Below are positions 50,866 to 64,000 of a DNA stretch of 64,000 nt, piece after piece (the first letter of the stretch is position 1; each line of letters starts with the position of its first letter). The translations under genes were made by a program, and so were the position numbers. A model generated the notes under the pieces. The model was not told the DNA's origin and did no database searches. It was given only the letters and a program-made list of their open reading frames with translations. This DNA comes from Tetrahymena thermophila SB210 (Eukaryota > Ciliophora > Oligohymenophorea > Hymenostomatida > Tetrahymenidae), in assembly GCF_000189635.1 (NCBI RefSeq), contig NW_002476544.1:248001-312000 (forward strand). The letters are read 5' to 3'.

Positions 50866-53800
50866 ATGAAGAATAATCAGAATAATTCAGGCACATTAAA
50901 GTTGCCTCAAGCTATTGATTTTTCATTAAATTAGCGCATCTAATTCAACTCACCTCGCTTCAATGTGGAGGAAAACGCTAAACTTAGTACTCCTAATCTG
51001 AAGGCTAATGTGTTGAGTTCTAGCAAAATCGGCTTTAAGTCTAATTAGTCTAGTCTATAATTTAATAACTAACAGCTTTAATAATCTTAGCAACCATAAT
51101 TATTGACCTCATAGAGTCCTCTGCAAAATTAATTGTAGCCCAGCAGCATAAGCTCAACACCAAAAATATTATCATTTAATTAAGAGCAAAAGCGAGGATT
51201 TTCAGCTAAGAAAAAAGAGTAGGAGTAGTCAACGAATTCTATTTCAGGTTATGTTTAAAAGTTTTTTCAACAGCAATAATAGTAGCATTAATCCTCATCG
51301 TTATCAAATCAAAATGAAGCAATAGATATTAATAGTTTATCGAAATAAGCAATAAGAAAATAGCCAGTATAAGCTCCTTACATGATAAAAAAACAAAGTA
51401 TTGGGAACTTTTAGACTGTAGATATAAATTTAAACTCTCTTTCACCATCTTCAAATAGTATAAATAGCTAAAATTTACCTCTATCTCGTAAGGCTTCTCA
51501 TAGAAAGACCCAGAGTACACTTTTAAATTAGTAGTAGCCAGTTTCATACTCATAAAGCTACTAACTCAATAATTTTTAAAAATCTAAGGATTTTTCAGCA
51601 GAAGAAGTATTTTCTGATGAAAAAAATGCTTCCAAAAGCACTACAAGCTAAGAAAAAACATTCAATAATATTTCAAAGAACTAAAGTGTTTCAACTAATA
51701 TCCCTTAACTTCCACTTAATTTCAGTTCAACTCCTTCATTAAGCAATCCTCTTAGTCAGAGTAATATTTTATTATTAAATAGGCAGTTTAAATTACAAAT
51801 AATTGCTTGCTTACTTACTTATAATTTAATAGTTAATAGCTAAGTATAGAATATCTGATTTAGATAAATTAACATATTCGAGCATGAATAATTAAATTAA
51901 TGAATGAATTAGAATACTTTGGATTGAGCCAATAGAGATAATTATTATACATCCATATAATTATTTCCTTAGGTTATTTTATAGTGCAAGTTTAATTAAT
52001 ATTTTTACTTGATTTTTAAATTCATGCAAGAGAAAAATTTTATAATTCAATAAATAGATTGAAACTTTCGAGCGCTTAAAAAATTATCATTCCCACAAAT
52101 ATTTTTATTGAAAAATACTTATAAACACTATTCAGCACTATAAGTTAAGTTTATTCTAATAAAAGGAAATATTAGATATACATTTTGAACAATTATAATA
52201 TTTAATTATAATTATTCTTCTACAAAAATTTTGTATTATTTCCATTAAAATTTAAATTTTGGAAGGATTGTAAATTAAAAATCATTAATAAGAATAGATA
52301 TCAACATTATTGATGAAAAAACTTTCTTTTAATAGCCTAATTAATTAATTTTATTAAATTATATTTACTGATTTTTTTTTTAATAAAAAGATAAAAACTA
52401 GATATTATTAAGTAATTATATCACAAAAGTTAACAAAGGTAAACAAACTATCATCTTTTAAATCTTTTTATTCAACTATTTTAGTCAATATTTTTTGAGA
52501 GAAAATTAATTTTATTGAACAGATTTTTATTCATTTAATTATGAATAAATTTTTTTGAAATTAAATTAATATAGATGACTCCAATGTTAAGACAAATTCA
52601 GTTTTTCAACCTTCTTCACCATACTTCAATCAATAAATTACCAATATATAGTAGTCAAGTACTCAAAATGAGAAACTATAACATGGCTAAAGCAATCTTA
52701 ATGAAAATTAAACAAAATCTGCAAGATCAACACCTAAGCATAATTTTGCTCTAGAGGCAAACTAAACACCAAAGCAGAAACCGGCTGAATTAGGATATCA
52801 TCCTTTCTCAGCTAAGAATTCTTCATCTAAAAAAGTCTTTGGATAAAACATCTTATCAAATAATTTGTAAACTAATTAAAGAGGAAATCGCAGTAGTTCT
52901 GGACATATAAGTTTAAATATAAAAAGTTAGAATTAAAAAGGTGAGGTTATGATACAAAAGAAGCTTGAGCAAATCAACACAGAAAGAGTTGGTGCAGGCA
53001 AAAGTTACAGTTTTACTTAAGGTCAACTTCAATAGGTATTAGCAAATAGCAATTCAAACATGATAGTTTAGAACTCTAATACAAATAGTTCAAGTCCCTA
53101 GTCTGATCAGTAACAGTTCTTTGGAAATAAGCTAAGTAGCCAACAAAGAAAATAAAATATAGGAATAACCACTCTTTAACAAAACAATTCGTAGCCTATC
53201 ATTCAAAATGCTCACATCATTAAAAAAGCTAAAATCGAGATAAACAGAAAAAAGTAAGCTTCCCATTCAGATCTTGAAAAGGATGAATCATCTAATTAAT
53301 CTCAAGGAGTAAACTCCTAAACTGAGAGGTAACAAAGAAAAGAACCTTAAAGTAACTTTAACATTTAAATTTAGAGCAATCAAAATTATAAAGATAAGAT
53401 AGTAAAGCAATAGTAATAGCTAAGCCTTCTTGTTTCATAGTAAAAACAAGAGTAAATAAACGATTTTGAATTCGATATTAAAGACAAAAATGATGAGAAA
53501 GAAACTTAATCTTGCGAGAGTGAAAACTCAAGCATAAACAATAAAAACAACTTAAAAAATATGAATATTAGCTCAGAAAATGTAACTCCTGTGAACAACA
53601 ATACTACCAATAGTAATAAGAAAGCTCTTGTGAGTAAACTGCATGACAAGTAACACCCAGAAGTATAATATTATCACTATGGCTTAATGAAAGCATTTAA
53701 AACTCCTTATCCTATGGATCAAATGTCAATATTATTTAGACAACATTTCTTACAAACCTGCCAAGGAGTACTTTACTCCAACCTTGCAAGACCTGTAAAT

Positions 53801-54589
53801 CCGAAAGATTTAGTTGCAAAAAGAGTTCAGCTTGGTCCTCGTAATCCAAAATGTAAAATTTTAAACTTCATCTTTCAATCAAAACATTCATTTAATTTAT
53901 AATAATCAAAATTAAAATATTATTTAAATATAGATAAAAAAACTTTGATATTTGATATGGATGAAACCTTAATTCATTGTAATGAAAGTGCTTCAACACC
54001 TTCTGATGTGATTGTTGATGTTAGATTCCCAACTGGAGAGTTTATTTAAGTAAACTTAACATTTAATAATTTTTTGCTAGCTATTTATATAATAATTACT
54101 TATTAAAAAAAGGCTGGCATTAATATCAGACCCTACGCTATTGAAATTTTATAAGAATTGAGCGAAGAATTTGAAATTGTTATATTCACTGCTAGTCATA
54201 GTTGTTATGCATAAGCTGTCATAGAATACTTAGATCCTCACAGAAAATATGTGCACCATAGATTTTACAGGGATTAATGCATTTAAACTCCTTAAGGAGT
54301 TTACATAAAAGATTTGAGAGTTTTTTAAGATCGCCAATTAAATGAAATAGTTCTTATTGATAACGCTGCTTATTCATTTAGCTTTTAAGTTGATAATGGT
54401 ATACCAATCGTCCCATTCTATGATAATAAATCTGACACTGAACTTTTACATCTCTGTAGCTATCTTCGAAACCTTCATAATGTTAATGATGTGAGAGCTT
54501 ACAATCGCCAAAATTTGAAAATGCATCTTTTCAATGAGCCTGAAGGTCCACAGAAGGTGTATGAAAATCTCTATAAAAAAAGCTTATGA
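50866..54589 (+). CDS. NIF/SCP-type (FCP1-like) protein phosphatase with long disordered N-terminus
   Basis: Four proposed exons: 50866-51760, 52575-53852, 53934-54049 and 54113-54589 (2766 nt, 921 residues). The catalytic domain is C-terminal. KKTLIFDMDETLIH (about 726-739) carries the DxDx(T/V) nucleophile and acid/base aspartates. VIFTASHSCYAQAVIEYLDP follows, then KDLRVLQDRQLNEIVLIDN with the downstream Lys and Asp-Asn. This is the full motif set of small CTD phosphatases that act on phospho-Ser/Thr. The first 650 or so residues are Gln/Ser/Asn-rich and disordered. The intron at 53853-53933 (81 bp) is in-phase and could be retained. The 814-bp intron 51761-52574 is an inference from matching phases (A|AT) and AG at 52573-52574. 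If wrong, 50866-51760 is a separate gene and the phosphatase starts downstream. Confidence 0.82.
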
Positions 54590-56696
54590 ATATTAATTAA
54601 TAAAGCAAATACTAAAACTAAAAAATTAAGATTATGAAACATCTGTACAGGATAAACAAATAATTATAAATAAAAATTTACAATAAAATAAATTAAAAAA
54701 ATTATTTTTGGTAATAAAATGAATGACTGAAAAACAAAAATTATATAAAATCAAATAAATAGTCTAATAACTAATTGGTTTTATAAAATAATTAATCTAA
54801 ATTCTTAATCTTAAAGCAATCTCTTCAGTAAAATATCAATAAAATTAAAAATATTATATTATTATCAAATATATTATCAATTTAGGTATTTATAACTAAA
54901 ATTATAAATATAAATAAATTTAATATATAATAAATTAATTCATACATTCTCAACGATTCATTAAATATTATCATTAAATTCAATCAAAGAAATAAAATGA
55001 TATTTTTTCTACACTTATTTCCTTTTGTTCATCAATCCTTAGAATATAATCAATTTATAATATTTAAAGACTGACTTTTCAAAAAATAAATGTTAGTTTT
55101 AAATGTAAATAAATTAATTATTATTTTTACTAATCTAATTTTTTAGAGTTGCATGAATTTATATTTTAAAATTATTTATTATCCTATCATTTATCTTTAC
55201 TAATCATTGTATGTTTGTTCATAATTATAGATTGTACTTATTGAAAATGCCCCAAAAATTTTAGTTAGAGTTCAATTAGAAAAACCATTTTTTATATTGC
55301 ACACATGCATATGACCTGTGCAAAAATCATTTTGAAATTATAATTTACATTGATATTGTTTCATATAATTTAGCATTTACGTATTTATAATGTAATTATT
55401 ATATACTTTACTCCTCATTATGATTTAAATGAAGCCATCCAAGGGAGAGGAGAAAATTTATTTAATTTTCATTCAAATTTTGATGAGCGTGAGCGCATGA
55501 GCGCATGAGCGCATAACCAATGAATTACCATATTTAATACAATTTTCTTAATTAATCAAATTCTCAAAATGCTTGCATATTAGTAAAGCAAGCTATTTGG
55601 TTACAATAATTAATATTATTATAATGAAAACCCTTTATCAAAAGAGGTGTTTTTTATGATCCAGTAAATTATAAATAGAAATCATAATAATTTCTTCATT
55701 TACTAAAAATATTCTATCTTTAAAAATAAGTGAACAATAAATACTAATTCTATTATAATTTAAATTTATTAATTATATCTTATATTTTCCACTATCAATT
55801 AGCCATTTAATTTAAATTATTTTAATAAAAAAACTTTGAAAAAATATTTAGGTATTAACTCTGAGTTAATATTTGAGCTAGCCTCTTGTTTTTGAAATCA
55901 GGTAAAATATGAATCAAAAATTAGAAGATATAGAATGATATATTATAGTTATTAAATAAATCAAAGTTGCTATAAAATTAATTAATTTTATGAAAAAATC
56001 TAAATAAGTTATTATATAGATGCTTAATCTAAATTTCAAAATTTAATTTCTCCACTTATCCTCTTGTTTTACTAATTTTATTATTTTGAAATCTTTAATA
56101 AGGTGAAAAAAAATTCAGGCTATCTTAATATAACCAGTATTTGCTATAGATGATGATAATGACTTAAAAAAATTTCTTAAAAAGGCTTGGAAATTTAAAT
56201 ATAAACTGTATTATCTAAAAGAGTAAGCGCTTATTTTTATGAACTTACAATTTAATAGACATAATAGCCTTTACCCTATTCTATTTATGCTGATTTAAAT
56301 TTTTCAATTTTCTGAGCTTTTTAATGAATCCAACTAAGATAGTTTTGTGTTTATTTTTGTGATTGATTATAGAATAAATTCATATATGAGGTTGATTAAC
56401 ATTTAAAAGAAAATAATATATAAAGCACGAAAATTTATTATTTAATATTATTTTGTAATATTGATCATAATTAATTAAAGTTTTTTTTAATTTTATTTTG
56501 ATTATGAATTTTTTTGTTTTTGTATATATCTTGAATTTAATTGTTGAAAATACTATAAAAATATAAAAGTTAATAAATACAAATCCTCTCTTTAAAAAAT
56601 TAATAGAAGTAAAAAAGTAATAATAATCTTTAGCATACTAAGTTCATTTAAAATCCTCTTCAAATAGCAATAAAGATAGCAAATAAATTAAATTAA
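54590..56696. other. 2.1-kb intergenic region
   Basis: AT-rich, with a short GC-rich octamer repeat at 55485-55514. No gene, RNA or other repeat recognised. Confidence 0.5.
55485..55514. repeat. GAGCGCAT tandem repeat
   Basis: A partial unit GAGCGT followed by three perfect GAGCGCAT units. GC-rich and containing the self-complementary GCGC, it stands out from the AT-rich surroundings. Confidence 0.9.
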
Positions 56697-59600
56697 ATGT
56701 TAATTTGGACTATCTGCACAGTTCTCTTTGCAGTATATGCAAGGTGTGGTACTCTAACACCTACGAACAGTTAATCTTTACTGGCATACTCCTCTAACAA
56801 AGGAGAAAGTACATACTACTAGTTTTAGTTTACTCCATAAAATGGTATTGGAAGTAATGCTAGCATATAAGTAATATTCCCCAATGATTTTGACTATATA
56901 TCCTTCCCTGATAATCCAGATTGCTACTTGCAATTAGGAGCTTCTGCTTAGTTTTAATCTGCTAATTGCACAATCACTAAATAAGGCGTAGCAAATGTTC
57001 AAGCAGGAAGCATTCCAGTAGACCTTATAACCATAGTCGTAGGTTAAATCATAAATCCTAAATTTAAAGATACTTCAAGCTAATTTAGTGTCAGAACATA
57101 CTACAATACAGTACCTGTTGATATTAATGATATTTTCGGAATAGTTTCTTTCGCAGCTTAGCCATGTAGAACATTTGAATTCTTTGTATTTTCGTTTATA
57201 TATTTGATTGAAATAAATATTGGTTAGATCAAAAAACATAAAATAATCAATCTAATTTAATAGAAAAATAAACAATCTTAAGAAATTTAGTTTTTTTGTA
57301 TCAATAAATCCACACTTTCAATCAAATATTACATCCCCACAGTACTATTAAAGGAAAAACGATTAGTTAAAATAAATCAATCAAATTTAAATAAATTTTT
57401 TTTCTGAGAGGGCATATTAAGTATTTATTGGAGTGTAAACACTAATATTTTAATAAATTGTGGATTAAGTAATTTGTAAGGAAACAAAGTTAGTTACTTT
57501 TTTATTGTTAATTTACAAATAAAATAAAAAATCCCAGCTTTAAGCATTGAAAATTCAAATAAACTTAGTAAATAAAATAAAATCATTTTATAAGTAATTC
57601 AAAGTAAACAAATTCTAATTTTTGAATCAACTTAAAAAACCAATAAAATGATCTTATTATTTATTTAAAGTAAACAATTAGATTACGAAAAAGCCAAAAA
57701 ATTGTGATTGTACAAAATATTCAAAAAATAAATAAATTGTTTACAGACTAAAATCTTAATTAGAAATAATTATAAATTCATTATTTAAATAAATAGATAA
57801 ATATAAATTTTACTTTATATTAGCTTATTTTAATAAAATCTTATTGAATGGTATTTAATTATTTATTTAGTATAAATTTAGAATCCTAATGTCTATTAGA
57901 TGAGCAATGGCAGGATAAGTGAAGGATCAAGTTGGGAATTTGATTTTATACCTTAGAAATCATATTCTTCTGGAAATAGTTTCAGATTCACTTTTCCTGA
58001 TGGTTTTAACTCAAATAAAGTACTCTGTAACGTTTAGGGATTAACTGGAAATGACCCAATCACAACTGTATCTTTTAACAAAAGAATGATTACTTGCTAG
58101 AATGTAATGAACCCAATTTAAGGAAACCAAGTTGTCAGAATCATCAACATGAGAAATCCAAATTTTAGTGGTATTATGCAAGGTTTTACTATCGAAATTC
58201 TTTAAGGAACCTCCACTGTAGTTTTAGAAAAGATATAATTCCCTGGAAATATAATCATTAGCCCTGGATAACCTACTATCTCTTATGTTTCTAGTGATCA
58301 GTTTAAGTATTCAAACTCTACATACAGCTTTTTTATTAATCTCGTAAATCCAGTCTATGCTGGAGACAAGCTCTACATCAATTTCACTAGTGAATGGTTT
58401 TTATTTAATCCTAATTGCACAGTTATCAATGGGTAATTAATTTTATTTTTCCTTCTTTTATGCAAGCTTAAAAAGATATTTTGTATTTACTATAAAATCA
58501 AATAAATCACTTTCGACTCTTAATTAATATTAAAACCAACCAGAATCAAGATAAAATTCCTACTAACCATACAAATATTAATTAATTAATATTATTATTT
58601 ATTCTCTTTGTTTAATATCCAGATTTTAATTATCCAAAATAATTCACGCTGATTTTATGTAATCAATAGGTTTTAATAAATTGGTAACCAACCTGTCAGA
58701 TGCTCACTAATTCCTAACTCAGAATCTTACGTCATTGATAATTTCGATCAAATAGATAAAACCCAAAGACTAGTACTCTCTATCTTTTTACAAACTCCAA
58801 AAGCATAAAATCTATATCCAGTAACTTTTTACCTTTTTTTCATTATTAAGTCATAATTGGCAAGTCTTAAAATATTCCTATCAATAATTTTATCTGCTTT
58901 TTGTTTAAAGTTTAAATAATTAATCGAGAAAGGCTAATGCTTCCAAGTTTCTTTTTAATTACTTTTTTACAGCCTTTTTTAATTTATTTTGTTATCAAAT
59001 TTCCATAATATTCATATGAGTCTATCAATCTAATCATTTATTTATATAGTTAGAAGAATTTATTAAAATATAAACCTACTTTTTACCATTGAATTCATCA
59101 AAGAATTTTCAAAATTAATTATCACTTTTATATTAGGTTACAATAGCTACTTATAATACAAAAAGAAGTGCTATAGTTGACTTAAATACAGTAACTGTTT
59201 CTATCAATGCTACATATGGAGTAGTCAAATAATTTGTTGCTCATCCTTTAAAGTAGCCTTAAGTCGCTTTAGCAGGTAAAACAGGCTCATTAGAAATGAC
59301 TTTTTTCTTGAAGACCTATTTACCCAATTCTGATGTAGATTCATTTGGTAAATTCAGGGTTGATATCTTTCCACAAATTCCTATTCCTCCTTCAAGCACA
59401 TATGGACCAGTAAAATGCTACTTCTATGGAGATATACCCTCTGCTAATGAATGCTCAGATACAACTCAATCAATTTTTGCTACAAATGCAGATCTATCTA
59501 AAACAACAATTTATATGTATACTCCAAAAGATTATAGCTATTAAAGAAGTGAAGTACCCATCACAGTAACTACCACTGGTTTAGATTAAAATTACTACAA

Positions 59601-62600
59601 AGGTTTTGCTCTTGATCCTCTTGTTTAAAGATACTATTTCCATGTCCATATATGGAGTAGGCAAAATACAGGTATAGCACTTCCTGCTGCTAATACTCCA
59701 CCAGATATTCCTCCTAATGATAACACTCCTCCTGATGAAGTTTACTTCCAAGAATTTATACCTGCATATAGAGTTATTGATGGTCCCCCAGATCCTGATC
59801 TCACTAAATTAACACTCCCTAATAAGCCCACATACCTCACTGCTCCCAATCTTAACTTTGCTTACTACGAAACTGAAGCAAATTAATTTACTTATGTTTC
59901 TGTCACTTATACTCACTAAGACACAGCAGTTAAAAGCTATACTATTAGATCTCCATAGTCTAGAAATTACATAATGCGTATTTACTTTGTTAGCGGATGG
60001 GCAGCTGGATTAGGTTACACTACTCCTGGTTCTGATAAGATAATTAAAAACTATCCATGTTTAATCAATGGTAATATCAATTATAATAACCCAGCCACCC
60101 CTTAATCAGCCTGTGACTTATTTATCGGAACACCAACTCCTTACCTACAAGTGAACAATCTGTAAACATTAAATTTCGATGTGGGTACTTATGTCACAGT
60201 TATAATTCCAAGAGTTAAACTTGCTAACACTCCTGGAGTTGTATGCTCTCTTAATGTTGAAATAGATGAAGAAACTCCTGGATTCAGAGAAGATGTAGTA
60301 ATAGTTTACAAATCTTTAGACCGAATTCTCTTTACAATAACCAATCCTCCAGGTTCAAATTAATTATTTTATTAAATTTAATAGATTATTTATGAAAAAT
60401 TATTAATTAAATGAAAAGAATAAAAAAATTTTTAAATTAAATTAAAATACATATTGAAATATTTTTAAAATTCTATTATTCAAATTTTAACAAAATTATT
60501 TGAAAAAAAGCTGCATAAACTTCTGGATTAACTTTTAGTCCTAGCACATCAGTACTAAATTAAAATCCAACATACTCTATTACTTTTAGTCAACCTGTTA
60601 CTACTATCAATATGGTAACTATTGATTGGGATCCTAATTTACCCATTTCATTCGCTTAAGTTGACTGTTCTGGCACTTCAGGAATTATTACTTGTACTAA
60701 ATTTGGGGCACCTGTTTGGTAAATTTATGCTACTGGTATTGGTGTTTAATAATCAACTGTTAATATAATTTTGCCATTAAGTACTAGCGTTAATCCTGCT
60801 TACGAAATGACTTTGACTTTTGTTGCTAGATCTTATGGTACAGATTTCAAATAGAAAGTTAATAAAATAGGTACTTTTTATTTTCCACCTTTGGTTATGA
60901 CTACTTCTACATTTACTTCTCTTACCACTTAACCTAACTATTGGTTTCAAGTAAGTCTTAATATTTAAAAATATTTATTTTAAAAGTTTTATTATAATTT
61001 AATAGGGTTATGTTTCATCTCACCAAATTACTTTCTAGCTTGTATAGCCTGTGCCTGATAATTGGTATATATAATTTGACTTTCAAGGAGGTATAACTGT
61101 TAATAATGATGAATACTTTATTTTTTAGAATAATGATAACACCGTTTTACAAGCTTTGGACTAAAGAGGTGTTTTGTTATCATTTTAAGGGAGTACCTTT
61201 GTTATTTGGAATCTTAAGGCTGTTGCAGCAACAAAGATAGTATCAGTTAGTCTTTCTCTTACTCTCCCTTTAACTTTGACATGCGCTGCAGCAGTTGCAA
61301 TAAAAACTGAGTATTAAAATGGATTTTCAATGAGAAGAGTTAACTGGCTAAATCCACCAACAAATCATGCTGACGGAGTTTTCTAATTAAATCAATTAGC
61401 TATGGTTGACTTTAAAGTTATCAATCCTATTAATTACTTGATTATACCATAAGAAAGCTAAGTGGCTCCTTTTAACTTTAATTTCACTCCTGATGTTACA
61501 TTGAAGGTTGGAGACACAATTACTCTAAGTTGGATTATGTAAACAGGAGCACAGAATGGTTTCGCATACTAAATAAACCCTGTAACAAGCAATCCTTACA
61601 CTATAATTTGCTCTATTAATGGTGCCAATTATCCTTGCACTGCTAGTTCCACTTCTACATTTTTAGTTGTAACTATAACACTTAACTCTAGTTTGGTTGC
61701 TGGAGTTTCCTACAGCTTTTAGGTTTCAACAGATATTGCTAGCAATTACAATGGTTTAATATACCCAACAACTGGCGGTTATTATCAATTTAAAATTTCT
61801 ACATATACTTTAACTCCTCCTTCTAGTGTATATACATAGAATTTCTCACAGTATATATTTATTCGCCCTAAAGACTTTACTGATCTCACTTTCAGTTTTG
61901 CTCATACAACAGCTTCAAGTCCTACTGTTTATGAAATATCATTTATCTTGAATCGTCCGGTTAATGCTTATTCTTAAGGTGGTAGATTTATAATATATTT
62001 CCCCATTTAGTCAGGTTCTAATGCCAATTTTGCATCCGATCTTGGACTTGGTTCAAGTAACCCTGGTTGCTGGTTCAATAATGCATTCAGTAAAGAGTCA
62101 TCAGCCAATAAATTAATGTGTGTTCTTACTCAAGCTGGAACCGCATCTTCAAATGCTATTCTTAGTGAATACAGCGCAAGACTTGAAATAATAAATTTCT
62201 AGGCTTTAACTGCAGGAACAAGCTACCAAATAATTATTGGTAAGATAAAAAATCCTGCTATGAGCTCAAGTCCCTTCTAACTTACATTTATGACTTATAA
62301 CATTAATAACTAATACCAAATCACTTATTTAAATTCTATGATTTAGAATATTTACATTGGAGAAACTAACGACTCACAAACTCCTTAGACATCTACATAA
62401 ATGATTACATTCAATGGTAAAGTATAAGATGCTAACTAAGACTTAGTTCACTCAATAATTAATTCTTAAAGTAGCATGTAGGACAGTGATTATTTTGTAG
62501 CAGAATATCCATCAAACTACTTTTCTTCGACGAATAACCAAGGAGGAAATTAAAACCAAGGAAATATCAATACTTGTGATACCTCTAAATATTACTACTG

Positions 62601-64000
62601 CATTTCAATGGATGATGTAAAATGGGTGATATGGAAAATCAAGACAACAATTGCTCAAAATACAGCCTAAAGCGCTAATATATCCTTACTTACTAATCCT
62701 CTGTTCATATCTAGGGCTGATGTTACATTTAATTCTTACTTATTTGTCTAAAAAAAGTACTAAGGACAAGTTATTGAAAAAGTTCCTATTGCATCATGGA
62801 ATAGTTTAATTTCTACGATAACTTCTCCTTCTATGAATTAAGTCAATAGTGTGAACTACTATAGGTAAAGCCGCTCTGCTGCCGAAATTATTGTATAATT
62901 TACAACTTCAAGAGATCTATATGCCACAGGTTCTATTGTAATAACTTTTGATAGTTCATATGTTCCATATGCTCAATGTCGTTCAGATATTTCACTTGGA
63001 AGTAAGCTTTACTCTTCTGCAGCTAATAACTTAGGTGATATAGGTTGCTATGTCTAAGCAAACTCTTGGTATATTACAGGATTTTAAGATATGGCTTAAG
63101 GTAGCACTGTGTATATTTATGGATTAGTTGATATGCCTGCAACTACTGCTTCTTTTAGTATAACAACATTTGGAAATCAGCTCGATGCTAATATCATATC
63201 AAGTGGATATACAATTGAAACAATATCATCTGTCCCATCAATTACCTTGACTACTTTTGCTAATTTCTAATTTGACACTACTATGGCTTTAATTTAAGCT
63301 TCTCCATTGCAAGTAGGTTATACTGGAGATTTGAGAATATCAATTAAATCTTCATAGTCTTTATCAGGAACCTTTAAACTTTCTTTAGCTTAAACAAAGT
63401 TAATTGGCAGTACAACTGTAACAGACGGGTTTTAGTCTCTTAGTTCATTAAAATAATATATTATTGGCTATGCAATAGATTAAAGTAATGGTAGTATTAT
63501 TCCCTTCTATTTCGATAGCACAGACGTTACTAAATATACAGAAGCATCTAATTTTATTACAGTACAGTTTACGTTATATCAAACTCTTACTGCGAACAAA
63601 AATTATATAATTGTAGTAACAACCTAATAAATGGATGCAACAAAAACTGATGGAATCATCTGGCCTTTATAAACTGGTGTCTACAAAGTTGAGATATCTT
63701 TCCCAACTTAAAAAGTAAATTATTTTAAGAAAAATTCAATCATAAAAATATTATTTAAATAAAACCCTCCAAAATATATAAATTTTTTTAAACAATGAAT
63801 TTTGAAAAATAAATTAACTTTTAAAGGGGATCATTAAAAAAAATTTAATTATTTAATAGATTTTCCATACAGAATTCGTTGAAGTTTATGGTTAAAAATT
63901 TAACACTTTGAATTTTTATAGCACAAATAATGGAGTTGGGCTAAACAATTTGATTTATATTTCATTTACGCCTGCTGTTTAAATTGCTACCACAGATCAA
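56697..64000 (+). CDS. giant secreted modular beta-rich protein, 5' part (runs off the window)
   Basis: Seven exons in view: 56697-57185, 57882-58432, 58670-58820, 59137-60352, 60511-60950, 61006-63714 and 63860-64000 onward. They give 1899 codons in one continuous frame with no stop. The introns (55-696 bp) have GT...AG ends with matching phases. The N-terminus is a signal peptide (MLIWTICTVLFAVYARC). The rest is Thr/Ser/Asn/Tyr-rich with repeated modules of about 130-200 residues. Each has a Y.F.F strand, a G..I.I.FP strand (ASIQVIFPNDF, NSFRFTFPDGF, GRFIIYFPI), two or more cysteines and an N-P turn. A proline-rich linker (PPDIPPNDNTPPDEV) lies near residue 590. No membrane helix is seen so far; an anchor or furin-like cysteine repeats may follow. 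This looks like a large extracellular or surface-coat protein. Family name not known to me. Confidence 0.85.

Overview
This is a piece of a ciliate macronuclear genome, most probably a Tetrahymena species or a close oligohymenophorean relative. The DNA is extremely AT-rich. Real genes run through many TAA and TAG codons and end only at TGA. The code can be read directly in the IFT121 gene, where glutamines conserved with human WDR35 are written TAA (42036-42038, 46046-46048) and TAG (46040-46042). Introns are mostly short (49-75 bp) AT-rich GT...AG introns, with a few of 100-800 bp. A 100-base run of N (50050-50149) shows that this is a draft scaffold. I see no rRNA, tRNA, CRISPR array, telomere repeat or intact mobile element.

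Layout. 1-11500: mostly empty, repeat-rich DNA holding two paralogous single-exon genes for secreted, probably GPI-anchored cysteine-bearing surface proteins (2069-3232, 7231-8388), a small acidic/polar protein (about 11165-11500) and weak candidate genes (1084-1500, 9304-9870). 12731-16084 (minus): a 1095-residue coiled-coil protein of unknown function. 17455-17802 (minus): a small protein starting with an acylation-like MGN...C end.

19641-36532 is the most striking part: six tandem, same-strand, single-exon paralogues for a ciliate-type membrane protein. The topology is a short N-end, TM1, a cysteine-rich ectodomain of about 260 residues, TM2, TM3, a short loop, TM4 and a long Gln/Asn/Lys-rich tail. 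Four of the six end in the same proline-rich C-terminal motif, and all six keep an aspartate inside TM4.

37303-54589 carries recognisable eukaryotic genes: a protein with two cyclic-nucleotide-binding domains (five exons), the intraflagellar-transport A subunit IFT121/WDR35 (twelve exons), a paraoxonase-family protein (single exon) and an SCP/FCP1-type (NIF) phosphatase with a very long low-complexity N-terminus. 56697 to the window end is the 5' part of a giant secreted modular protein (at least 1899 codons in view).

How they fit together: the three best-identified genes (IFT121, CNBD protein, NIF phosphatase) are housekeeping, ciliary or signalling genes with introns. The expanded surface families (GPI-like pair, six-gene 4-TM array) are intronless and clustered, which suggests lineage-specific surface or sensory repertoires that grew by local tandem duplication. 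Exon boundaries were chosen by hand from frame, splice signals and, for IFT121, remembered human WDR35 sequence. All summed exon lengths are multiples of three.
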